64,000 nt of DNA from an uncultured Alphaproteobacteria bacterium (lineage in GTDB: Bacteria > Pseudomonadota > Alphaproteobacteria > Rhizobiales > Rhizobiaceae), in the NCBI GenBank assembly GCA_929200315.1, contig CAKMZB010000011.1, positions 13,921-77,920 of the forward strand, in the 5' to 3' direction. Under the pieces are notes generated by a model. The model had not been told where the DNA came from and did not search any database. It was given only the letters and a program-made list of their open reading frames with translations. Positions 1-8,741 of the stretch are shown piece after piece. Within the stretch, counting starts at the first letter, position 1, and each line of letters opens with the position of its first letter. The translations under genes were made by a program, and so were the position numbers.

Positions 1-78
1 AATACGGGTGGCAGCGGGGACAATCATATTGCGGGATGCTCAAGACGGGCATTGCCGCCAAACGGACAGAGAAGCGCC
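1..78. other. Left-edge stretch upstream of nrdJ
   Basis: Only 78 bases precede the chosen nrdJ start. I recognise no gene end, terminator or clear promoter here, and the stretch is too short to show a 5' regulatory element. A TTG at 52 is in frame with nrdJ but lies upstream of the conserved N-terminus. Confidence 0.4.
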
Positions 79-3000
79 ATGAAGATCACACGCCATTACA
101 CCACAGCCGGTCAGTCACCCTTCGCGGCCATTCCTATGCGCAAAGCGACGAGCGAGATCCGCAACCCGGACGGGTCGGTGGTCTTCAAGCTTGAGGACAT
201 TTTGGTGCCGGAGCAGTTCAGCCAGGTCGCCTCCGACATCATCGCGCAGAAATATTTCCGCAAAGCCGGTGTGCCCGCCAAGCTGAAGAAGGTTGAAGAG
301 AACTCCGTCCCGTCCTGGCTGTGGCGTTCTGAAGAAGACAAAGCGGCGCTGAAAAAGCTGCCTGAAGAAGAGCGTTACGGCCCGGAAATGACGGCTGAGC
401 AGGTTTTCTCTCGCCTTGCCGGCACCTGGACCTATTGGGGCTGGAAGGGCGGCTATTTCGACGCCGAGGAAGACGCTCGCGCTTATTATGATGAGCTTTG
501 CTTCATGCTGGCCACCCAGAAGGTCGCGCCTAATTCACCCCAGTGGTTCAACACCGGTCTGCATTGGGCTTACGGCATCGATGGCCCGGCCCAGGGGCAT
601 CATTATGTGGACTTCAAGACTGGCAAACTGACCAAGTCCAAGAGCTCCTATGAGCACCCTCAGCCCCACGCCTGCTTCATCCAGGGCGTTGGCGATGATC
701 TGGTGAATGAAGGCGGCATCATGGACCTTTGGGTGCGTGAAGCACGGCTCTTCAAATATGGTTCCGGCACCGGCTCCAACTTCTCCCACATCCGCGGCGA
801 GAACGAGCCCCTGTCGGGCGGCGGCAAATCTTCGGGCCTCATGTCTTTCCTCAAGATTGGTGACCGCGCTGCCGGTGCAATCAAGTCCGGCGGCACAACA
901 CGCCGGGCTGCTAAAATGGTCGTCGTCGACATCGATCACCCCGATATTGAGAACTATATAGACTGGAAGGTGAAGGAAGAGCAGAAGGTTGCCGCTATCG
1001 TGACCGGCTCCAAGGTCGTCTCCAAACACATGAAGGCCATCATGTCGGCCTGCGTGAATTGCGAAGCCTCCGACGACCAGTGCTTTGATCCGGCCCGCAA
1101 CCCGGTGCTGAAGCGCGAAATCCGCGCCGCCAAGAAAAACGCGGTGCCGGAAAACTACATTGCCCGTGTCATCATGCTGGCCAAGCAGGGCTACACCGAC
1201 ATCGACTTCCCGGTTTACAACACCGACTGGGATTCCGACGCCTACCTCACGGTGTCTGGTCAGAATTCCAACAATTCGGTTTCCATCAAGGATGACTTTC
1301 TACGTGCCGTTGAAGATGGCCGCACATGGAACCTGATCCGTCGCAAAGATGGCGAGGTCGCCAAAACCGTTGAAGCCCGTGATCTGTGGGACAAAATTGG
1401 CAATGCCGCATGGCAGTCCGCCGACCCAGGCCTGCATTACAACACCACCATGAACGACTGGCACACCTGCCCGGCTGCAGGCCCGATCCGCGCGTCCAAC
1501 CCGTGCTCTGAATATATGTTCCTGGACGATACGGCCTGTAACCTCGCCTCGCTGAACCTCCTCCAGTTCCGCCGTGAGGACAAAAGCTTCGACACCGAAG
1601 CCTTTGAACACGCGACGCGCCTGTGGATGATCGTGCTGGAAATTTCCGTGCTGATGGCGCAGTTCCCGTCGAAGGAAATTGCCCAACTATCCTACGATTA
1701 TCGCACCACCGGCCTCGGCTTTGCCAACATTGGCGGCTTGCTGATGACGGCCGGCATTTCCTATGATTCCGATGAAGGCCGCGCGATCTGCGGGGCAATC
1801 ACGGCGATCATGACGGGGGTGTGCTATGCAACTTCGGCTGAAATGGCCAAGGAGCAAGGCCCCTTCCCGGGCTATAAGCCCAATGCCGACAACATGGCCC
1901 GTGTCATGCGCAACCACCGCCGCGCAGCCTATGGCAATGCGGATGGTTACGAAGAGCTTGCCGTCAACCCGGTGGCGCTGGACCATGGGTCCATCGAGCA
2001 GAAAGACCTGATTGAACGCGCCAAACATGCCTGGGACCAGGCCGTGGAACTTGGCACCAAACACGGCTACCGCAACGCGCAGGCCACTGTGATTGCGCCC
2101 ACAGGCACGATCGGCCTTGTGATGGATTGCGACACGACCGGCATTGAGCCGGACTTTGCGCTGGTGAAATTCAAGAAGCTCGCCGGTGGCGGCTATTTCA
2201 AAATCATCAACCGTGCCGTGCCGGAGGCGCTCTCCAATCTCGGCTATGATGAAAAACAGATCGAAGAGATCGTCACTTACGCGGTCGGCAATGGCACGCT
2301 GAAAGGCTCCAACGCCATCAGCCACGGCGCGCTGGAATCGAAGGGCTTTGGTCCCGAGCAGATCAAGGCCATCGAAGAAGGCCTCGCACAGGCCTTCGAC
2401 ATCAAGTTTGCCGTCAACAAGTTCTCGCTGGGCGAAGCCTTCTGCAAGGACGTGCTGGGCTTCACCGATGAGCAGTTGAACGACTTCTCCTTCGACATGC
2501 TCGCAGCGCTTGGGTTCGAGAAAGACGAGATCCAGGCCGCCAACATCTATTGCTGCGGCGCCATGACGCTGGAAGGCGCACCGGGCCTGAAGGACGAGCA
2601 TCTGGCGGTCTTTGACTGCGCCACGCCCTGTGGCCGCATCGGCACCCGCTCGCTCTCCACGGCAAGCCACATCAAGATGATGGCCGCGGCGCAACCCTTC
2701 ATCTCCGGCGCGATCTCCAAGACTATCAACATGCCCAACGATGCCTCGGTTCAGGACTGCACCGACGCTTATATGATGTCCTGGAAACTGGGCCTGAAAG
2801 CCAACGCGCTTTATCGCGATGGTTCCAAACTCTCCCAGCCCCTCAACGCATCCCTCGTGGAAGATGATGACAATGAGGACGCGCTGGAAGACCTGCTGGA
2901 AGCGCCCAAGACGGCTCAGGCCACGCAAGTTGTTGAGAAAATCGTTGAACGGATTGTGGAAGTCGCTGACCGCCAGCGCGAAAAGCTGCCCAACCGCCGC

Positions 3001-3861
3001 AAGGGCTACACCCAAAAAGCCGTCATTGGCGGCCACAAGGTCTATCTCTCCACCGGCGAATATGATGATGGCCGCCTGGGCGAAATCTTCATCGACATGC
3101 ACAAGGAAGGCGCCGCCTTCCGCGCGATGATGAACAACTTCGCCATCGCCATCTCCATCGGCCTGCAATACGGCGTGCCGCTGGATGAATATGTGGAAGC
3201 CTTCACCTTCACCAAGTTCGAGCCCGCAGGCCCGGTGATGGGGAACGACGCAATCAAGAACGCAACCTCGATCCTCGACTACATCTTCCGCGAACTCGCC
3301 GTCTCATACGCAGGCCGCCATGATCTGGGCCACGTGGACACGTCCGACTTCGGCTCCACAGCGCTCGGCAAGGGCGTGAGCGAAGGCAAAGCTCAGGCGA
3401 TCTCAACGGGTTTGACGCGGGGCGCAAAGCTCTCCGTGGTGGAGTCCTCCAAAGTGGGCGGCGAACCGGCAGGATCGGGCGGTTCATCGGCTAAAGGCCA
3501 AGGCGGAGCCGGTGGGACAAAAGGCTTCCCCGGCAAATCCAACGTCCGCGCAATTGCGACAAGCAAAGGCAGCGCCGCAGTCGCGATTGCCACGGCACCC
3601 GTTGCGGGGACGGAAGCCGAAGCGACCGCGTTTGCAAGGACAGTGGAAGCACCCTTGAGCGACGGGACGTTGCTGGAGCAAGGCGAAGTGTTCGACGCAA
3701 AAGTGGAAGTGCCGGTGCCGAGCAAGGACGACCAGCGGGCAATTGCGAAAATGCGTGGGTATGAAGGGGAGAGCTGCCCCGAGTGTCAGAACTTTACGCT
3801 GGTGCGGAATGGGACGTGTCTGAAGTGTGATAGTTGTGGGGGTACTACTGGTTGTAGTTAA
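79..3861 (+). CDS. nrdJ: Vitamin B12-dependent (class II) ribonucleotide reductase
   Basis: Reduces ribonucleotides to deoxyribonucleotides with adenosylcobalamin as radical source, so it needs no oxygen. The 1260-aa product has the long alphaproteobacterial NrdJ form. The first redox cysteine is in QPHACFIQG (Cys199), the catalytic loop NPCSE gives Asn474, Cys476 and Glu478, and the partner cysteine is Cys487 in [10 protein letters not shown] Gly/Ala/Ser-rich linker precedes a C-terminal zinc-ribbon-like CPEC...CLKCDSCGG motif, expected to carry the shuttle cysteines. I start at ATG 79 (MKITRHYT), which matches the family N-terminus, rather than the in-frame TTG at 52. A 90-aa orphan gene follows after 3 nt. 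Family assignment is firm. Confidence 0.97.
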   Translation: MKITRHYTTAGQSPFAAIPMRKATSEIRNPDGSVVFKLEDILVPEQFSQVASDIIAQKYFRKAGVPAKLKKVEENSVPSWLWRSEEDKAALKKLPEEERYGPEMTAEQVFSRLAGTWTYWGWKGGYFDAEEDARAYYDELCFMLATQKVAPNSPQWFNTGLHWAYGIDGPAQGHHYVDFKTGKLTKSKSSYEHPQPHACFIQGVGDDLVNEGGIMDLWVREARLFKYGSGTGSNFSHIRGENEPLSGGGKSSGLMSFLKIGDRAAGAIKSGGTTRRAAKMVVVDIDHPDIENYIDWKVKEEQKVAAIVTGSKVVSKHMKAIMSACVNCEASDDQCFDPARNPVLKREIRAAKKNAVPENYIARVIMLAKQGYTDIDFPVYNTDWDSDAYLTVSGQNSNNSVSIKDDFLRAVEDGRTWNLIRRKDGEVAKTVEARDLWDKIGNAAWQSADPGLHYNTTMNDWHTCPAAGPIRASNPCSEYMFLDDTACNLASLNLLQFRREDKSFDTEAFEHATRLWMIVLEISVLMAQFPSKEIAQLSYDYRTTGLGFANIGGLLMTAGISYDSDEGRAICGAITAIMTGVCYATSAEMAKEQGPFPGYKPNADNMARVMRNHRRAAYGNADGYEELAVNPVALDHGSIEQKDLIERAKHAWDQAVELGTKHGYRNAQATVIAPTGTIGLVMDCDTTGIEPDFALVKFKKLAGGGYFKIINRAVPEALSNLGYDEKQIEEIVTYAVGNGTLKGSNAISHGALESKGFGPEQIKAIEEGLAQAFDIKFAVNKFSLGEAFCKDVLGFTDEQLNDFSFDMLAALGFEKDEIQAANIYCCGAMTLEGAPGLKDEHLAVFDCATPCGRIGTRSLSTASHIKMMAAAQPFISGAISKTINMPNDASVQDCTDAYMMSWKLGLKANALYRDGSKLSQPLNASLVEDDDNEDALEDLLEAPKTAQATQVVEKIVERIVEVADRQREKLPNRRKGYTQKAVIGGHKVYLSTGEYDDGRLGEIFIDMHKEGAAFRAMMNNFAIAISIGLQYGVPLDEYVEAFTFTKFEPAGPVMGNDAIKNATSILDYIFRELAVSYAGRHDLGHVDTSDFGSTALGKGVSEGKAQAISTGLTRGAKLSVVESSKVGGEPAGSGGSSAKGQGGAGGTKGFPGKSNVRAIATSKGSAAVAIATAPVAGTEAEATAFARTVEAPLSDGTLLEQGEVFDAKVEVPVPSKDDQRAIAKMRGYEGESCPECQNFTLVRNGTCLKCDSCGGTTGCS

Positions 3862-3864
3862 GAA

Positions 3865-4137
3865 ATGTCCAAGTACATTTACGAGGTCGTAGAGACATAC
3901 AAGCTACGTTCAGAAGATTTTGAGGAAACCATTCACGGCGAGATACGACGTGAACTCAATCCATCAGGAGGCGAGCGTTATTCCTGGTGGATCAGTCATC
4001 ACTACCGGCCGTCACAGGGCGCCTACGGAGTCTATCATCCATCCAACATTTCCGGCGAAAGTATAGACGAGGTGCGGCAGCATATGATCGCTTACATGCA
4101 AGGGTTTACTGCGGAGTTTGAGGTAAAAGCAGGTTGA
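3865..4137 (+). CDS. Hypothetical protein, 90 aa, upstream of a HicB-like gene
   Basis: I do not recognise this protein. It starts with ATG 3 nt after the nrdJ stop and overlaps the next gene by 4 nt (TTGA), so it is probably translated with both. It is soluble, rich in Glu, Tyr and His, with a central WWISHHYRPS stretch and no signal peptide or membrane segment. It lies where a HicA toxin would sit in a hicAB pair, but shows no HicA double-stranded-RNA-binding fold signature, and I do not call it a toxin. Confidence 0.6.
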   Translation: MSKYIYEVVETYKLRSEDFEETIHGEIRRELNPSGGERYSWWISHHYRPSQGAYGVYHPSNISGESIDEVRQHMIAYMQGFTAEFEVKAG

Positions 4138-4346
4138 ACAAACACTGGGCCGTGGTGATCGAAAAAACAGAAGACGGATATTCCGCCTACGCGCCGGATT
4201 TACCGGGGTGCGTTGCTGCGGGGGATACGGTGGAAACCGTGGAGCGTGAGATGGTGGAAGCGATCCGGTTTCACGTTGAGGGGTTGAAGCTAGAGGGTAT
4301 GCCGGTGCCGGATGCCGTGGCACGGGTGGAGTATGTGGCTGCATAG
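4134..4346 (+). CDS. HicB-family (UPF0150-like) small protein
   Basis: This 70-aa protein has the HicB N-terminal pattern: AVVIEKTEDGYSAYAPDLPG followed by CVAAGDTVETVEREMVEAI. HicB domains act as antitoxins in hicAB modules, often with a C-terminal DNA-binding part. Here only the partial RNase-H-like HicB fold is present and there is no room for a DNA-binding domain. Translation starts at TTG 4134, overlapping the upstream stop by 4 nt. No HicA gene is adjacent, so it is an orphan. A role as antitoxin is only inferred. Confidence 0.75.
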   Translation: MNKHWAVVIEKTEDGYSAYAPDLPGCVAAGDTVETVEREMVEAIRFHVEGLKLEGMPVPDAVARVEYVAA

Positions 4347-4439
4347 CAAGTTCATTAATAATAAAATTTTGATAAGTGCATCAATTTAAATTCGAATCAA
4401 TAAATGACATTTTAAAAAAGGTCAGGTTTCTTCTGATAT

Positions 4440-5924
4440 ATGGGAATAGAGACTGAGAAAGAATTATCTAAACTAGCACGCAATACGTTTCTTTCCGTTT
4501 GGTCATATCCAAATCCTTTTCGTGACCAGATCAGCGGCGGTCGAACTATAGGGAAAGAGATATGCGATCTTCTCGTAATATTTGGCGAACAAGTATTAAT
4601 ATTTAGCGAAAAAGAAATCCAGTGGCCGAATGTTCCAACGGGACTGGCTTGGAAAAGGTGGCATAAGCGCGCAATTGTCGGCTCAGCTCGACAGCTAGCT
4701 GGTGCTGAGCGTTGGTTGCGGGATTATCCAAGCCGTGTATTTATCGACGAAAAATGCACGACGCCGATCCCCCTCGAACTACCAGATATCAGCAATTCTG
4801 AGGTTCATCGCATTGTTGTTGCACGGGGTTCCGGCGCTGCCTGCAAGAAGCACTTCGGCGGAGGCAGCGGTAGTCTGGTATACAGCCATCCGGAAATTCA
4901 CGGTGGCGAAGAGGATCTATTCTCATTAACCGACTTAAATCCAAACGGTAGTTTTGTGCATGTTCTGGACGATGCCACCTTACCGATTCTTCTCCGTTTC
5001 TTCGACACAATTGACGATTTTTGCTCGTACCTTAGAGACAAAGTCGAGTTCTTGCGGAGCGGAATTCTTCTAAACCACGCGGGCGAGGAAAATCTTGCCG
5101 CATACTACGCGACTAATTACGACAGTACCGATCGGCGCACCTTTTTTCCTGATGAAATAAAGAAACAGCAGCCAGAAATATTTGTCGGCATTGCTGACGA
5201 ACTCTACACCAACCTCAAGAACGACCCGCAGTTCGATGCCAAGCTAATTGACGAAAAAATCTCTTACGTGTGGGATGATTTAATCGAAAAATTTATGTTC
5301 CACGCCATGTCGAACACCGGCTACAAGCAAGAAGGTTTACCGGATTACAATTTATCAGAGCATGAACAATCAGTCCGACTACTCGCCGGAGAGAGCCGGT
5401 TTAGTCGGCGATTACTCGCGGAAGCGTTCATTGAGGCGCTTGAAAAACAGAAGTTCACCGGAAAACGCTTTTTCAGAACCATTCAGCCAGGGAGACGGGA
5501 TACTAATTGGCGAGGTGTGAACTACCGATATGGCTTTCTCGTTCTTCCCCAAGATAACGAATCTGAGGGCGACTACCGAGCCCGCCGGACGTCTCTAGCA
5601 CTACTGTACGCTTATGACATATTTCGCCGGAATCCCACCATCACAGAAGTCGTCATTATCTCTCTGAACTCACTAAGCGATCACGGTTCCTCGGAAGACA
5701 TTCTGTACATTAGACGACCAAGCAATGATGTACTGAATAACCCCGAAACCGAGAAATTGAGTTCAGATCTCCAGATCGGCACAAATTTTACATACACACC
5801 GCAAAAATCTAATGAGTTCCGTCGACCGTCAGAACTAATTCCCCGCAAGTTTGGAAACAGACGTGAACGGCGGCGGAAAAAGTCTGAATTGAAACGTGCG
5901 GAACGGAAGCCGAAAAAGAGATAG
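4440..5924 (+). CDS. Hypothetical protein, 494 aa, accessory and AT-richer than its neighbours
   Basis: I cannot assign a family. The protein looks soluble, with no signal peptide or membrane segment. The N-terminus (about residues 5-60) has a helix followed by a strand pair around ICDLLVIFGEQVLIFSEKEI, vaguely like a PD-(D/E)XK nuclease core, but the expected E-x-K is not clean (SEK). A glycine-rich HFGGGSGSL lies near residue 145. The last ~30 residues are strongly basic (RRERRRKKSELKRAERKPKKR in part), suggesting nucleic-acid binding. The gene and its 93-bp leader are visibly AT-richer than nrdJ and the rhodanese, which suggests horizontal acquisition. A defence role is speculation. Confidence 0.75.
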   Translation: MGIETEKELSKLARNTFLSVWSYPNPFRDQISGGRTIGKEICDLLVIFGEQVLIFSEKEIQWPNVPTGLAWKRWHKRAIVGSARQLAGAERWLRDYPSRVFIDEKCTTPIPLELPDISNSEVHRIVVARGSGAACKKHFGGGSGSLVYSHPEIHGGEEDLFSLTDLNPNGSFVHVLDDATLPILLRFFDTIDDFCSYLRDKVEFLRSGILLNHAGEENLAAYYATNYDSTDRRTFFPDEIKKQQPEIFVGIADELYTNLKNDPQFDAKLIDEKISYVWDDLIEKFMFHAMSNTGYKQEGLPDYNLSEHEQSVRLLAGESRFSRRLLAEAFIEALEKQKFTGKRFFRTIQPGRRDTNWRGVNYRYGFLVLPQDNESEGDYRARRTSLALLYAYDIFRRNPTITEVVIISLNSLSDHGSSEDILYIRRPSNDVLNNPETEKLSSDLQIGTNFTYTPQKSNEFRRPSELIPRKFGNRRERRRKKSELKRAERKPKKR

Positions 5925-6065
5925 ACTTAGTTGTCGGTGATATTTGCCCGCGAGCCTGCCTGTTTTAACCCGGACCCGATCAAAATCTCCAACTTGGCCC
6001 CACTTGCACCAGCCTCCCCGCGCCCCACATAATCCGGCACACACCACACCCGGACCCCGCGCCCC

Positions 6066-6443
6066 ATGACCAAATCCGCCCAGGACTACCTCGCCGAAGC
6101 CAATGCCGCCGTGCCGCGCATCAAGGGGGCTGAAGCCGTTCCGCACCACGGCTCCGACGCCATTTTTGTTGATGTTCGGGACTCATCCGACATCGCCAAA
6201 TCCGGCACAATCGCGGGAGCAAAACGCATTCCTCGTGGCTTCATCGAGTTTCGGGCCGATCCGGCGATGGAGCAGTTCCATGATGCGGATCTGAAAAAGG
6301 ATTCAGCCCTCTATCTCGTCTGCGGCGCGGGCGGTCAGGCGGCTTTGGCGGGTAAAACACTCAAAGACATGGGCTACACCAACGTCACCAATATCGGCGG
6401 CATTAGTGAGTGGAAGGAAGCCGGCGGCCCGATGGAGGATTAG
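6066..6443 (+). CDS. Rhodanese-like domain protein
   Basis: This 125-aa single-domain rhodanese has the family landmarks VDVRD (Asp36, Arg38), IAGAKRIPRG, and an active-site loop LVCGAGGQAAL with Cys86 as the likely persulfide carrier. The tail ...NIGGISEWKEAGGP is the usual rhodanese end. Single-domain rhodaneses move sulfane sulfur in the cytosol; the specific acceptor cannot be read from sequence. It follows the accessory patch after a 141-bp gap and is monocistronic, since the next gene is on the other strand. Confidence 0.9.
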   Translation: MTKSAQDYLAEANAAVPRIKGAEAVPHHGSDAIFVDVRDSSDIAKSGTIAGAKRIPRGFIEFRADPAMEQFHDADLKKDSALYLVCGAGGQAALAGKTLKDMGYTNVTNIGGISEWKEAGGPMED

Positions 6444-6543
6444 GCCGGAGGACTAAGCCGAAAAACCGACGCGGCGACCGGTGCTTCTGGCCACGGGGTG
6501 CCGGAGCCGGACACAGAGGCCGGGAGACACAGCCACCATGCGA

Positions 6544-6575
6544 TAAAAAAAGGGAGCCCCAAAAATGGGCTCCCT
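6544..6575 (-). terminator. Rho-independent terminator of the monooxygenase-fold gene
   Basis: A 9-bp perfect stem, AGGGAGCCC at 6551-6559 and GGGCTCCCT at 6567-6575, has a 7-nt loop. On the minus strand the stem is followed by a run of T (complement of the A run at 6545-6551). It begins about 25 nt after the minus-strand stop at 6600. Confidence 0.85.
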
Positions 6576-6599
6576 GGATTTGCGAAATTGGGCTAGCTC

Positions 6600-6974
6600 C
6601 TAGCGCGCGAAACCGCCGACTTGGTCATAGAAGTTCGCGCCAAGTCCGGCCAAACCTTCGCGGACTTCACCAGCTGCCGGGCCATATACCTGTAGCCCGG
6701 TCGGCGTCAAAATAGCCAAGAACCGCTCAGCAAAGTTTGCTCCGAAGTTGGCGAGGTGAATCCCAGCATCGTCATTGGTTTCGTAACGCTCATTGATGTG
6801 GATGGTGTTCCCCGAGCGGTGCCATTCATACGATTTTGCGCCAGCTTCGGCCTTTGTAGATTCAACCATATCTGCCATCAGAGTATTGAATGCTTCGTCC
6901 TGCCCTTCAGCCAAATCTAAAGTAATTGTCCAAACAATGTCATCGCTGTTTTCGGTCATTGCGGTGTTCGTCAT
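6600..6974 (-). CDS. Putative quinol monooxygenase / antibiotic biosynthesis monooxygenase-fold protein
   Basis: The 124-aa product fits the small dimeric ferredoxin-like ABM (YgiN-type) fold: IVWTITLDLAEGQDEAFN, then ESTKAEAGAKSYEWHRSG, and INERYETNDDAGIHLANFG. Members oxidise quinols or aromatic substrates without cofactors, but the substrate here is unknown and some members are not enzymes. The ATG at 6974 is preceded by a strong GGAGGA (6978-6983 on the plus strand as TCCTCC), which favours it over the ATG five codons inside. A clear terminator follows. Confidence 0.85.
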   Translation of the reverse strand: MTNTAMTENSDDIVWTITLDLAEGQDEAFNTLMADMVESTKAEAGAKSYEWHRSGNTIHINERYETNDDAGIHLANFGANFAERFLAILTPTGLQVYGPAAGEVREGLAGLGANFYDQVGGFAR

Positions 6975-7229
6975 AAGTCCTCCAAGTAGCAGTATTGCTA
7001 TCGTTGCTGTTTTGTTTGCATAAGTATTTCGATTTCTTCAGTTTTCCAACGGCTAGACCGTCGGTTCAACCCCGTTTCCGGCAGCGTTAAATCTTATTCA
7101 GTGAGCTGAATCCAGTCCAATTGACGGTATGATAAATTCGACGTCCAATTGTTGCGGTTTTGACAAACCACCCGAACCACCAATTTCCGTGCTAGGCTCC
7201 CTTTCAACGTCACAGACGCAGGGTTCGGC

Positions 7230-7970
7230 ATGATCTCGCGGTTTCTTTTCTCTCCCGCCATTGGCGCGGTTCTTGCAACCACCGCCTCAGCCCAATCACC
7301 CGCAGCCTCTACCGAAGCCGACATGCTGCTCTGCATGGCCGCCGATGCATCGGAATCCGTTACCGCCGCCGACTACACGCTCCAGAAAGAGGGCCATGCC
7401 TCCGCGATCCGTGATCGGGATGTGGTGAACGCCATCCGGGCCGGGTGGCACGGGCGGATCGGCGCGATTTATGTCGAATGGGCCAACCACGCCCAGCAGC
7501 ATATCGCCGCGCCCTGGACGGTTCTTGACGGTATGGAGAGCGCAACCGCCTTCAGCGCCAAAATTGCCGCCGCGCCGCAACCGGGCTGGATCAGCAACCC
7601 CGTGCGCAACACCGCCATCAGCGAAGCGATCATGTTTTGTATGGACCAGTTTGCCCGCGCACCGGTCAGCGCCTCGCGCTGGGTCATCGATCTGTCGTCG
7701 GACGGCACACACAATTTTGGCGCGTCCCTCGCCGACACGCGGCAAAATGCGCTTAATGCTGGCGCGACCATCAACGCACTCGCCATCATCAATTCCGACA
7801 GCCCCTTCATGTACCACACCCACGAAAATCCTGAGGGCGGATTGCCCTATTATTTTGAGAGCCAGGTGATCGGCGGCACGGGTTCGTTCGTGGAAGTCGC
7901 GGACGGGTATGAGGACTTCGCGCAGGTTATCCGCCGCAAATTCGTGCTGGAACTCTCGCAATTGCAATAG
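7230..7970 (+). CDS. DUF1194 protein, exported von Willebrand A-like domain
   Basis: This 246-aa protein begins with a signal peptide (hydrophobic core IGAVLATTA, cleavage likely after SAQ) and then matches DUF1194. The MIDAS-like motif is DASES (Asp39, Ser41, Ser43) in ADMLLCMAADASES, with ASRWVIDLSSDGTHN later in the fold. DUF1194 proteins are predicted periplasmic VWA proteins with metal-dependent binding; their partner is unknown. A TTGACA at 7160-7165 could be a -35 element but has no convincing -10. The gene stands alone. Confidence 0.88.
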   Translation: MISRFLFSPAIGAVLATTASAQSPAASTEADMLLCMAADASESVTAADYTLQKEGHASAIRDRDVVNAIRAGWHGRIGAIYVEWANHAQQHIAAPWTVLDGMESATAFSAKIAAAPQPGWISNPVRNTAISEAIMFCMDQFARAPVSASRWVIDLSSDGTHNFGASLADTRQNALNAGATINALAIINSDSPFMYHTHENPEGGLPYYFESQVIGGTGSFVEVADGYEDFAQVIRRKFVLELSQLQ

Positions 7971-8290
7971 GCACGGCCGACTTCCAGTCTGCCATTCGCG
8001 AACCAACCGTGTCCATTTCCCAACCCGGCGGGCCTATTTTCTAGAGAACGGGCCTATTTTCTAATGAAATGCCGCGGTGCGGCAAATATTTGATTGGCAC
8101 GTGAGAGGCGGGATACAGCTTGAGCAGAACCTGAGTTTGCCGTGCTGTTGAACGCCTTGTCTGGCGACGCCAGCGTTATCGCCGATGAATTAGACAATGA
8201 GAACGCCGCTAATTTGTTTACTGAAATCAGCTATTTGGTGAACAAAAAATGCCTGGTTCGCCGACACCCCAACACGACAGGAAGCGACGG
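7971..8290. other. 320-bp intergenic stretch with a short tandem-like repeat
   Basis: This gap holds a 15-bp direct repeat (listed separately) and a weak plus-strand reading frame at 8142-8294 (50 codons, GTG start, no good ribosome-binding site) that may be a gene remnant. I see no tRNA, terminator hairpin or recognisable promoter. Confidence 0.5.
8029..8063. repeat. 15-bp direct repeat, two copies, 20-bp period
   Basis: CGGGCCTATTTTCTA occurs at 8029-8043 and again at 8049-8063, separated by GAGAA. The 20-bp period is about two helical turns, which would suit a regulator dimer pair, but no promoter is evident next to it. Confidence 0.75.
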
Positions 8291-8524
8291 TTAATCGTCA
8301 AGCTTGTCAGTCATATAGAGCCGTTGCGTTTCAATAGAAGCGGCCTTTGTCTCCTGCTCGGCAGTCTCTTCGCGCGACAGAAGAGCCTTGCTTTCATGCA
8401 CCACCATATCCAGCAAATAGCGCAGAGTTGCAGCGTCAACGCGATCGGACATAGCCCGCAGATCTTCCGCCAAGTCTTTGATATAGTTGACGGTATCTTC
8501 GTTTTTTGTTTGCCTTTTTCGCAC
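8291..8524 (-). CDS. Small hypothetical protein, about 77 aa
   Basis: The product contains YIKDLAEDLRAMSDRVDA and ATLRYLLDMVVHESKALL, resembling a family of small acidic helical alphaproteobacterial proteins of unknown function. An in-frame ATG lies at 8584, but the first 20 residues there look non-coding. The GTG at 8524 (or 8527) follows GGGGAAGG on the minus strand and gives a length nearer to similar proteins, so I prefer it. The gene is divergent from topA. Confidence 0.55.
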   Translation of the reverse strand: MRKRQTKNEDTVNYIKDLAEDLRAMSDRVDAATLRYLLDMVVHESKALLSREETAEQETKAASIETQRLYMTDKLDD

Positions 8525-8741
8525 CACGACCTTCCCCGTTGGCCACACCCAGCAGCCATTGAAATCGCACCCGCCGACCCGCATAGCGACCCAGCCACTT
8601 TGATAACTATTGGTTGTATTCTCTCACACATGCAACCCATGGTGAAGTCGCCTTTTGCGGGAGCAAACCGCGCAAGCGTTTGCTTTGGTGAAAAGTCGCT
8701 CTTATGTGGGGCCGACGTTAGCCCGCCAGGACCTTGCCCCT

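Noticed and set aside
1-78. Cobalamin riboswitch ahead of nrdJ
   Set aside because: The visible leader is too short and shows no B12-box-like sequence; class II reductases are not usually B12-repressed.
1687-3168. 493-aa open frame on the minus strand within nrdJ
   Set aside because: It is fully antisense to a gene with clear family motifs, has no recognisable domain and reflects the GC-rich third positions.
3865-4346. Classic hicAB toxin-antitoxin pair
   Set aside because: No HicA-like protein is present; the first gene lacks the HicA motif, so only an orphan HicB-like gene is called.
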